Positions 1 through 5,793 of a DNA stretch of 6,212 bases are shown here, piece after piece; the first letter of the stretch is position 1; each line of letters opens with the position of its first letter. This DNA comes from Acidimicrobiales bacterium. GTDB lineage: Bacteria; Actinomycetota; Acidimicrobiia; Acidimicrobiales; SZUA-35. Under the pieces are notes generated by a model, which saw only the letters and a list, made by a program, of their open reading frames with translations, ran no database searches and was not told where the DNA came from. The stretch lies in NCBI GenBank assembly GCA_013003325.1, contig JABDJU010000292.1, forward strand, positions 1 through 6,212, in the 5' to 3' direction. A program made the position numbers and the translations under genes.

Positions 1-99
1 GAGGTCGCCTGCCTCATCGATTTCGGGGTCGCCCAAGAAACAGTCCTTGCCTGTCTCCCGCACCTTTCGCGGCTTCACCAGCTCGCCAACCAAGGCACC
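1..99 (+). other. C-terminal tail of an embedded luciferase-like (FMN-dependent) monooxygenase domain
   Basis: The first 30 or so codons read EVACLIDFGV followed by QETVLACLPHLSRL. This matches, from memory, the end of the MupA/Atu3671-type luciferase-like monooxygenase domains found inside NRPS and PKS proteins, which typically finish with (I/V)ACLIDFGV, then VL, a short spacer, LPHL and a charged helix. It does not resemble the A-domain sequence normally found here. The flavin-binding and catalytic part of the domain is upstream and not visible. After it, the adenylation domain resumes at about base 100. In this family the domain would oxidise a carrier-bound substrate using reduced FMN and O2. 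The identification rests on a short stretch and on recall, but the position inside an A domain agrees with the known architecture. Confidence 0.8.
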
Positions 100-3000
100 G
101 ATTCATCAGCTCCCGATATTGCCGAGCTGATGGAACAACACAGAGTTACACACCTTCAGTGCGTGCCATCCATGGCCAGCATGCTCGTGGGAGACGACAG
201 CACCCGCGCCCATCTGGAGAAACTCGAGCTACTTCTCGTCGGCGGTGAGGCCCTCCCAAAGGACCTGGGCCACGTCTTGGCCGAGACCGTCTCTGGAACG
301 GTTCAGAACATGTACGGCCCGACCGAAACCACCATTTGGTCGCTCACCGAGCCGGTCGGCACCGCTGGAGACATCAGAATCGGAACGCCGCTGATCAACA
401 CTTCGTTGCTGGTTGTCGACCGGTGGGACCAGCCTGTCGGCATCGGCGTACCGGGAGAGCTGCTGATCGGTGGAGCCGGCGTTGCCCGCGGGTACCACGA
501 ACGGCCCGAACTCAATGCGGAACGATTCGTCTCCGTATCCTTGGGCGGGAGACCACACGAGCGGATGTACCGCACCGGCGACCTGGTGAGCTGGGATCGA
601 GATGGGCGCTTGCGGTTCATCGGACGGCTCGACGATCAGGTAAAAATTCGCGGTCACCGGATCGAATTGGGCGAAATCGAGACTGCTCTGACCGGTCATC
701 CCTCGGTGTCACAGGCCGTGGTCGTAGCTCGCACGGGTGAGGGGGGCGAGGCGAAACTCGTGGCCTATTTCATCCCGACCCACAAGACTGGGACGCACGA
801 CCCCGACTTACGCGATTGGCTGGGTCGCACCCTTCCCGACTACATGGTGCCCGGCCTGTTCGTGGAGCTCGACGAATTCCCACTCACACCCAACCAGAAA
901 GTCGACCGCAAGAAGCTACCGGAGCCCACGATCGCGCGCGCCGCCGGAGGCACCGAGTACGTGGAGCCGTCAACGCCGACCGAAGAACTATTGTGCACGA
1001 TCTGGTCAGAATCGCTCGGCCTCGAGCAAGTGGGAACCGCAGACAACTTCTTCGAACTCGGCGGCGACTCATTGTCGGCGATGATCACGGTTTCGAGCAG
1101 CACATCGGCCGGGCTGAAGTACAGGCTTCGCGATCTGTTCCGCTACCCGACCGTCGGACAGCTGGCAGAACTGGTTGCTGCCGCCGACGACCCTGACACC
1201 GCAACCGCCACAGACACACCTGGGCGGGAACCCCATCAACCTCTGCCCCTGTCGGAGGATCAAGAGGCCGTGTTCTTCCTCGACCAGCTTCAAGGAGGAA
1301 GCCCCGCTGAACACGTTTGGGGGGTTTTCGAGATCCAGGGTGCGCTCGACACAGCTGCGCTCCGGGCTGGGGTCGACACAATCTGCCACCGGCACGAGAT
1401 CTTACGCACGACCTTCACCGCAACATCCGATGGTCCACGCCAACTAGTCCACCAAGACATCCGGGCCCCGTTCACCGTTGTCGACCTTCGAGACTTCGAG
1501 GGCGATCAGCATGTCGAATCGCAGCGGATACTTCTCGAGACCCTTCAGGAGCCCTTCGAATTCCAGCGGCAACCACCGATTCGGAATCTCCTAGTCCGCC
1601 TTGGTGACGATCGATGGATCTATCTGGTCATGTCGCATCACATCGCAGTTGACCATCACTCGTTGACTCTGTTTCTCGATGAGCTCAACGCTCTCTACAG
1701 CGAAGCGACCGGCCACGGCCCGGCCAACCTGCCTGCGGTACAAATGCAGTACCGAGACTTAGAGCGTTCGCTGGCGCCCTCCGATGCCGACGCTGCAGAA
1801 CAACTGGCTCACTGGAGGGAGGTCCTGAGCGACGCGGAAACCGTGTTGGCCCTGCCCACGGATCATCCACGCCCGCCGCTCCAGACCTGGCGAGGCAAGC
1901 GAGCAACTTTCGAGGTCTCAGAAGACTCGACCAATGCCCTCCGTAGCTTGGCGAGGAGTGAGAACGCAACGCTCTTCATGGCGCTGGCTGCTTGGCTTCA
2001 GTTCCTGCTTCACCGATACACCGCACAAAGCGACATCGTCCTGGGAACCTCGGTGTCGTCTCGACGGACCGCCGAGGCCCGGCACGTCATCGGTCACCTT
2101 CTCAAGACGGTCGTTCTCAGGGGCCGGCCCGACGCCGCCGAATCGTTCCGTGACCTACTGCGTGCCACGCGAGAGACCGCTCTGGACGCCTACGGGAACG
2201 CCGACGTTCACTTCGATCAGCTCGTTCGCTCGCTCCACCCGCACCGGGACGCCAGCAGGAACCCTGTGTTCCAGGTGATGTTGCAGGTGCTCGAGCAACA
2301 GAACCTCGACCTCCCGGGACTAAGCGTTGAGCGATTCGAGATGGACCCACAGGCGTGCCAGTTCGACCTTTCCTTTCACTTCTACGAAGTTGGAGGATCG
2401 CTGTCGTGCGACATCGACTACGACGATTCTCTGTTCGACGAATCCCGCATCGAGCGACTGGCCAGTCATCTGTTGACCAGCCTCGACCGGATCGTTGCTG
2501 AACCCGACGCAGACCTGAATCAACTTCCGATACTGGATGGCGAAGAAGAACGCCAGCTCCTCGGATTGTGGAACTCGACCGATACGGCACTGAGTCCCAC
2601 GACCTTTACCGAGCTGTTTGAAGCTCAGGTCGACCGTAACCCCGACGCTGTTGCCCTCGAATACGACGGCCTTCATCTCACCTACCGTCAGCTCGACGAC
2701 CGCTCCAACCAGCTCGCCCATCACCTGCACGCCTCCGGCGTGAAACCACGAGATCTGGTCGGCCTATCGTTGGGTCGTTCCCTCGACCTCATCGTGGCCT
2801 TGCTGGCGATCCTCAAGGCGGGGGCCGCGTACGTTCCGATGGATCCCGGCTATCCCAAAGAGCGCCTGCGCTACATGATCTCCGACAGTGGCGCGAAGGT
2901 CGTCATCGCGACCAGTTCGACAGCGTCCGGGCTCGATGACCTTGACATCCCGATCGCCAGGATCGACCGCGACAGCAACGAGATTGCCGAACGATCACCG

Positions 3001-5649
3001 AACCGGCTGACAGCTAAACCGTCCCCCGATGACCTTGCCTACGTCATCTACACATCGGGATCGACCGGACTTCCCAAGGGGGTCATGGTTCACCACGACG
3101 CGGTCACGAACTTTGCCGCAAGCATGGCTGCGACTCCGGGAATCGGGGCCGACGATCGTCTTGCTGCGGTCACAACTGTGTCATTCGACATCCACGTTCT
3201 CGAACTGCTCGTGCCACTGATCGAGGGCGCCACCGTGGTGCTGGTTCCCGACGACGTCTCTGCCGATGGACCCGCGTTGGCGCAACTGCTGGAAAAGTGC
3301 GGCGTTACGCTGATGCAGGCAACTCCCACAACGTGGCGCCTCCTCCTCGACGCCGGCTGGCAGCCACGACCGGGATTCCGAGCGCTGTGCGGTGGCGAGA
3401 AGCTTCCACCCGAGCTGGCTTCAGCGCTCGCCCCGGTCGTACAGGAACTGTGGAACATGTACGGACCAACCGAGACAACGGTGTGGTCCAGCTGCGACCT
3501 CGTCACAACAGGTCACGACATTTCGATCGGCCGGCCCATCGCCAACACCACACTGCACGTCTTGGACAAGAACCTCCAATTGTGCCCGGTCGGAATTCCA
3601 GGTGAGCTCCACATCGGCGGGCGTGGTGTCACCCAGGGGTACCTCGGTCGGCCAGATCTGACCGCCGAGCGGTTCATTCCCGACCCCTATTCCGACGACG
3701 GACGGCTGTACAAGACCGGCGACCTGGTACGTCGGGGCGAAGATGGGCGCATCTCTTTCCTACGGCGGTTGGATGATCAGGTCAAGGTGCGGGGCTATCG
3801 AATCGAGCTGGCCGAAATCGAAGCAACCCTCAGTCGACTCGCGAACATCGATCAGGCGGCAGTTGTCGTTCGGCCAACCTCCGCCGGCGAGAACCGGCTG
3901 GTGGCATATGTTCAATCCTCGGTCGAACGGTCAACCACGGCGTTGCGACAGGCGCTAGCCGAGACGCTTCCCGGCTACATGTTGCCAGCGGTGTTCGTTC
4001 ATGTCGACGAGATGCCACTGACGCCAAACGGAAAGATCGACAAGAAGTCGCTTCCAGAGCCCGAGCTCACCCGCCCCGTACTCGACTCGGACTTTGCAGA
4101 GGCCGAATCGAGCGTTCACCTCCTGCTCACCGAAATCTGGACGACAGTGCTCGAGGTTGATGGTCTCGGAATCCACGACAACTTCTTCGAGCTTGGCGGC
4201 GATTCGCTGCTGGCGATCAGGGTCGTCAGCATGGCCCAACGTGCTGGCCTGGCGTTGTCACCCCGGCACCTGTTCTTCCATCAGACAATCGCTGAGCTCG
4301 GCACCGCTTTGGAGTCCAAGTCGTCCAGCGAGCTGGGCAGTCGCGAACGGGCGATCGGATCTGGCCCTGCGGCACTGACACCGGGTCAACGGCGTTACCT
4401 GACCGAACGCGGATCCGTGGGTCTCGATCAATGGAACTACAGCCACCTGTATGCCGTCTCGGCGGACGTGCAGCGGGCCGAGGTTGCGTTGGCCTGTCGA
4501 CGGTTGGTCGGCCGCCACGAAGCGCTTCGCGCCAGGTTCCACCGCTCTGACCGGGGTTGGAGTCAGACGATCGATGACCGTCCGCACCCGGCCACCTACC
4601 AGTTCCGGGATCTCAGTAGTCTGTCGGCATCCGAGCAGTGGCTCGAACTGGATCGGCTCGTCCAGAAGGCACAGGAGTCTCTCGATCTTGAGTACGGTCC
4701 GGTCTTTCAAGCGACCCACTTCGCCCTGGGAGCGGGACAGCCCGATCGGTTGCTTCTTACGGTCCACCATCTCGTGACCGACAACCTCTCCTGGGAGATT
4801 TGTCTGGAAGACCTCGAGTCCTACCTGACCGGGGCTGAACTACAGCCTATTCCTACCTCTTACAGCGAGTGGACCAAGAGCCTGGCGAGGATGTCGCAAA
4901 CACGCCAGATCCGCGCCACCGCTCAGAGTTGGTTGGCACTCCCCTGGCATCGGGTCCAAACGCTGCCGCTCGACTTCGGCGCATCACGGTCGGCCAACAC
5001 CAATGACTCTGTACTCGTAGAAGAACTACAGCTCCCGACCGACGTCGCTCATGCGCTCGAGGCAGCTGGGCGGGTTGATGAGATTCTGCTGGCCGGGCTG
5101 GTCCATGCGCTGCACGGGCTGACCTCCCAACCGGTGCAGCTAGTCGATGTTATGAAGCACGGGCGGGACCCCCTCGCGATCGAAGACGACCTGTCCCGTA
5201 CGGTCGGGTTCCTCGTGTCCTACTCGCCCTATGTTCTCAAGGTTGAATCGCCCGCAGATCCTTCCGATCTGATGAACCAAACGCTTCGCCAGATCAGGGA
5301 CATCAAGGCTCTGGGAGACTTGAACTTCGATCTGCTTCGTTTCTCCGGCGACCAAGCCTTCGTCGGTGAGTTCGCCGAGCTCCCATCCGCAGATGTGTTG
5401 TTCAACTATCGGGGAAGGAGTGCACCCGCACCGTTGGCTACGCCGCGTATTCTCCAGACAGTCGATGATCTCGCCATCCAGACCCACAGTTCGAACGGCC
5501 TTCGGCGCTATGCCCTTGCGGTTTCCGCCGACATGGAAGAGTCCGAAATCCTTGTGAAGTTCGTCTACAGCCGAAACCTGCACTCGCCAGCGACGATTCG
5601 TCGACTCGCGGGTGCGGTCGGCACCGCTCTCGCCGTGTTCGCTCGGTAG
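1..5649 (+). CDS. Nonribosomal peptide synthetase, 5'-truncated: (monooxygenase tail)-A-PCP-C-A-PCP-E-like
   Basis: This is the 3' part of a multidomain NRPS, a cytoplasmic assembly line that adenylates amino acids, tethers them to phosphopantetheinyl arms and condenses them. The frame is open from base 1 to the TAG at 5647, giving 1882 visible residues. The first in-frame ATG (130) is not the start: it lies within an adenylation-domain helix just before the HRVTHLQ segment, and conserved sequence continues upstream of it. The domains in order are the end of a luciferase-like monooxygenase, A1 (motifs A5-A10), PCP1 (Ser codon 1069), C, A2 (motifs A1-A10), PCP2 (Ser codon 4204) and an epimerization-like domain. 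The protein ends with that last domain, with no TE or reductase domain and no obvious docking extension. At least three TTA codons occur (808, 1402, 1759). The product is unknown; both A domains look suited to a small residue such as glycine. The NRPS assignment is very secure; the substrate is inference. Confidence 0.97.
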   Translation, partial: EVACLIDFGVAQETVLACLPHLSRLHQLANQGTDSSAPDIAELMEQHRVTHLQCVPSMASMLVGDDSTRAHLEKLELLLVGGEALPKDLGHVLAETVSGTVQNMYGPTETTIWSLTEPVGTAGDIRIGTPLINTSLLVVDRWDQPVGIGVPGELLIGGAGVARGYHERPELNAERFVSVSLGGRPHERMYRTGDLVSWDRDGRLRFIGRLDDQVKIRGHRIELGEIETALTGHPSVSQAVVVARTGEGGEAKLVAYFIPTHKTGTHDPDLRDWLGRTLPDYMVPGLFVELDEFPLTPNQKVDRKKLPEPTIARAAGGTEYVEPSTPTEELLCTIWSESLGLEQVGTADNFFELGGDSLSAMITVSSSTSAGLKYRLRDLFRYPTVGQLAELVAAADDPDTATATDTPGREPHQPLPLSEDQEAVFFLDQLQGGSPAEHVWGVFEIQGALDTAALRAGVDTICHRHEILRTTFTATSDGPRQLVHQDIRAPFTVVDLRDFEGDQHVESQRILLETLQEPFEFQRQPPIRNLLVRLGDDRWIYLVMSHHIAVDHHSLTLFLDELNALYSEATGHGPANLPAVQMQYRDLERSLAPSDADAAEQLAHWREVLSDAETVLALPTDHPRPPLQTWRGKRATFEVSEDSTNALRSLARSENATLFMALAAWLQFLLHRYTAQSDIVLGTSVSSRRTAEARHVIGHLLKTVVLRGRPDAAESFRDLLRATRETALDAYGNADVHFDQLVRSLHPHRDASRNPVFQVMLQVLEQQNLDLPGLSVERFEMDPQACQFDLSFHFYEVGGSLSCDIDYDDSLFDESRIERLASHLLTSLDRIVAEPDADLNQLPILDGEEERQLLGLWNSTDTALSPTTFTELFEAQVDRNPDAVALEYDGLHLTYRQLDDRSNQLAHHLHASGVKPRDLVGLSLGRSLDLIVALLAILKAGAAYVPMDPGYPKERLRYMISDSGAKVVIATSSTASGLDDLDIPIARIDRDSNEIAERSPNRLTAKPSPDDLAYVIYTSGSTGLPKGVMVHHDAVTNFAASMAATPGIGADDRLAAVTTVSFDIHVLELLVPLIEGATVVLVPDDVSADGPALAQLLEKCGVTLMQATPTTWRLLLDAGWQPRPGFRALCGGEKLPPELASALAPVVQELWNMYGPTETTVWSSCDLVTTGHDISIGRPIANTTLHVLDKNLQLCPVGIPGELHIGGRGVTQGYLGRPDLTAERFIPDPYSDDGRLYKTGDLVRRGEDGRISFLRRLDDQVKVRGYRIELAEIEATLSRLANIDQAAVVVRPTSAGENRLVAYVQSSVERSTTALRQALAETLPGYMLPAVFVHVDEMPLTPNGKIDKKSLPEPELTRPVLDSDFAEAESSVHLLLTEIWTTVLEVDGLGIHDNFFELGGDSLLAIRVVSMAQRAGLALSPRHLFFHQTIAELGTALESKSSSELGSRERAIGSGPAALTPGQRRYLTERGSVGLDQWNYSHLYAVSADVQRAEVALACRRLVGRHEALRARFHRSDRGWSQTIDDRPHPATYQFRDLSSLSASEQWLELDRLVQKAQESLDLEYGPVFQATHFALGAGQPDRLLLTVHHLVTDNLSWEICLEDLESYLTGAELQPIPTSYSEWTKSLARMSQTRQIRATAQSWLALPWHRVQTLPLDFGASRSANTNDSVLVEELQLPTDVAHALEAAGRVDEILLAGLVHALHGLTSQPVQLVDVMKHGRDPLAIEDDLSRTVGFLVSYSPYVLKVESPADPSDLMNQTLRQIRDIKALGDLNFDLLRFSGDQAFVGEFAELPSADVLFNYRGRSAPAPLATPRILQTVDDLAIQTHSSNGLRRYALAVSADMEESEILVKFVYSRNLHSPATIRRLAGAVGTALAVFAR
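100..921 (+). other. Adenylation domain A1, C-terminal part (motifs A5-A10)
   Basis: This domain activates an amino acid as its aminoacyl-AMP and loads it on PCP1. Visible motifs are HRVTHLQ (139-159), LLVGGEALP (232-258), A5 NMYGPTETT (307-333), A6 GELLIGGAGVARGY (454-495), A7 YRTGDLV (568-588), A8 GRLDDQVKIRGHRIELGEIE (622-681), A9 LPDYMVP (832-852) and A10 NQKVDRKKLP (892-921). Motifs A1-A4 are absent from the window, lying upstream of the inserted monooxygenase. In GrsA numbering the visible pocket residues are Q278 (157), V299 (238), G301 (244), M322 (310), I330 (334), W331 (337) and K517 (898). These resemble the corresponding residues of the glycine code DILQLGLIWK. A10 has NQK instead of the usual NGK, but the catalytic Lys is kept. 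Positions 235, 236 and 239 cannot be read, so glycine is an inference. Confidence 0.93.
970..1176 (+). other. Peptidyl carrier protein PCP1
   Basis: This four-helix carrier domain follows A1 directly and holds the growing chain as a thioester. The phosphopantetheine site is in DNFFELGGDSLSAM, with the modified Ser at codon 1069. The domain begins with the TEELLCTIWSESLGL helix and ends with the DLFRYPTVGQLAEL helix, both typical. The helix after the active-site Ser, ITVSSSTSAG, is unusually poor in charged residues: most carriers have an Arg-containing RVVSRAR-like stretch here, as PCP2 does in part. This helix contacts partner domains, so the difference may reflect interaction with the embedded monooxygenase, although drift is equally possible. 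Its neighbours are A1 upstream and a C domain about 60 bases downstream. Confidence 0.96.
1240..2505 (+). other. Condensation (C) domain
   Basis: This domain forms the peptide bond between the chain on PCP1 and the aminoacyl group on PCP2. Visible motifs are C1 LPLSEDQEAVFFLDQL (1243-1290), C2 RHEILRTTF (1390-1416), C3 HHIAVDH (1636-1656), a C4-like YRDLE (1750-1764), a C5-like VIGHLLKTVVLR (2086-2121), C6 HFDQLVRSLHPHRDASRNPV (2209-2268) and C7 QFDLSF (2359-2376). The catalytic second His of HHxxxDG is present (1639), as is the structural Asp (1651), but the motif Gly is replaced by His. C5 is also divergent, since the usual form is IGFFVNT. It is not a heterocyclization domain, because there is no DxxxxD. 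Length, about 420 residues, is normal. I cannot say from motifs alone whether it prefers an L-, D- or glycine-type donor. Confidence 0.95.
2605..4056 (+). other. Adenylation domain A2, complete; glycine-like specificity code
   Basis: This complete A domain has no insertion. Motifs seen are A1 LTYRQLDDRSNQLA (2677-2718), A2 LKAGAAYVPMDPGYP (2812-2856), A3 AYVIYTSGSTGLPKGVMV (3037-3090), A4 FDIHVLELL (3184-3210), A5 NMYGPTETTVW (3454-3486), A6 GELHIGGRG (3601-3627), A7 YKTGDLV (3709-3729), A8 RLDDQVKVRGYRIELAEIE (3766-3822), A9 LPGYMLP (3967-3987) and A10 NGKIDKKSLP (4027-4056). Pocket residues in GrsA numbering are D235 (3187), I236 (3190), L239 (3199), Q278 (3316), C299 (3388), G301 (3394), M322 (3457), V330 (3481), W331 (3484) and K517 (4033), giving DILQCGMVWK. 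This is 7 of 10 identical to the published glycine code DILQLGLIWK, with conservative changes at two of the others. Just before A8, FLRRLDDQ replaces the usual FLGRLDDQ. Domain identity is secure; glycine as substrate is a reasonable prediction. Confidence 0.95.
4105..4311 (+). other. Peptidyl carrier protein PCP2
   Basis: This is the second carrier domain, directly after A2. The phosphopantetheine attachment motif is DNFFELGGDSLLAI, with Ser at codon 4204, and the following stretch RVVSMAQRAGLALSPRHLFF is canonical. It would carry the A2 residue as acceptor for the C domain, and then the extended chain as substrate for the terminal epimerization-like domain. Its DNA is similar to PCP1 around the Ser motif, as expected for homologous modules. 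Confidence 0.97.
4369..5646 (+). other. Terminal epimerization-like domain, probably lacking epimerase activity
   Basis: This belongs to the C/E superfamily and has the layout of an epimerization domain: E1-like ALTPGQRRYL (4372-4401), E2 HHLVTDNLSW (4765-4794), E3-like EILLAGLVHAL, E4 MKHGRD (5152-5169), E5 RTVGFLVSYSP (5197-5229), E6-like GDLNFDLLRF (5314-5343) and E7 FNYRGR (5401-5418). Its length of about 425 residues and the SRTVGF and FNYxG motifs distinguish it from an ordinary C domain. In E domains the EGHGRE Glu and the second His of HHxxxDG are the key residues. The His is kept (4768), but the Glu is replaced by Met (5152), its Gly by Lys (5155), and the HHxxxDG Gly by Asn (4783). 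Epimerization is therefore doubtful, and it would be pointless if PCP2 carries glycine. It could be vestigial, structural, or repurposed for release or transfer. It ends the protein. Confidence 0.88.
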
Positions 5650-5793
5650 AGCGTCGCCCTACCGTGTTTGTCAGGTACTCAAGTCCCGAGTGCGGCGGGT
5701 GGAATCGCCTCTGGACCGGCCGGGCGACCAGGCATACAGTGCACGGTTTGGAGCCTTCGGGTTCTAGCGACTGAGATTGGTGGTGCGGGTGCC
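5650..5793 (+). other. Intergenic gap between NRPS and downstream oxygenase gene
   Basis: These are 144 bases between the NRPS stop and the next ATG. I see no convincing terminator: the only stem is about 4 bp, ACTC pairing with GAGT near 5677-5692, with no T-run. I see no clear promoter or strong Shine-Dalgarno sequence. The two genes are on the same strand, so cotranscription is possible but not shown. The NRPS frame contains no further stop codon across the gap. Confidence 0.6.

Noticed and set aside
130..132. ATG as the start of the NRPS gene
   Set aside because: It lies inside a conserved A-domain helix, and in-frame conserved sequence continues to base 1. The real start is upstream.
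1042..1071. Near-identical DNA around the PCP serine motif, repeated at 4177-4206
   Set aside because: It is explained by conservation of the carrier motif in two homologous modules; it is not a separate repeat element.
808..1761. TTA codons (808, 1402, 1759) as evidence of bldA-type control
   Set aside because: At roughly 60% GC a few TTA codons are unremarkable, and the host is not shown to be Streptomyces.
4258..4770. 170-codon open frame on the minus strand, and similar minus-strand frames at 5140-5583 and 5764-6162
   Set aside because: They lie opposite well-supported coding sequence, show no recognisable domain, and are expected from GC-rich third positions.
5677..5692. Short ACTC/GAGT inverted repeat as a terminator
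   Set aside because: The stem is only about 4 bp and there is no T-run.
5710..5740. Possible promoter with a CATACA-like -10
   Set aside because: There is no matching -35 at proper spacing, and a match this weak is expected by chance.
5647..5793. Stop-free continuation of the NRPS frame across the gap into the oxygenase gene, hinting at TAG readthrough and a fusion
   Set aside because: Forty-eight codons without a stop is not rare at this GC content. The gap translation shows no domain-like sequence, and the E-like domain ends normally at the TAG.
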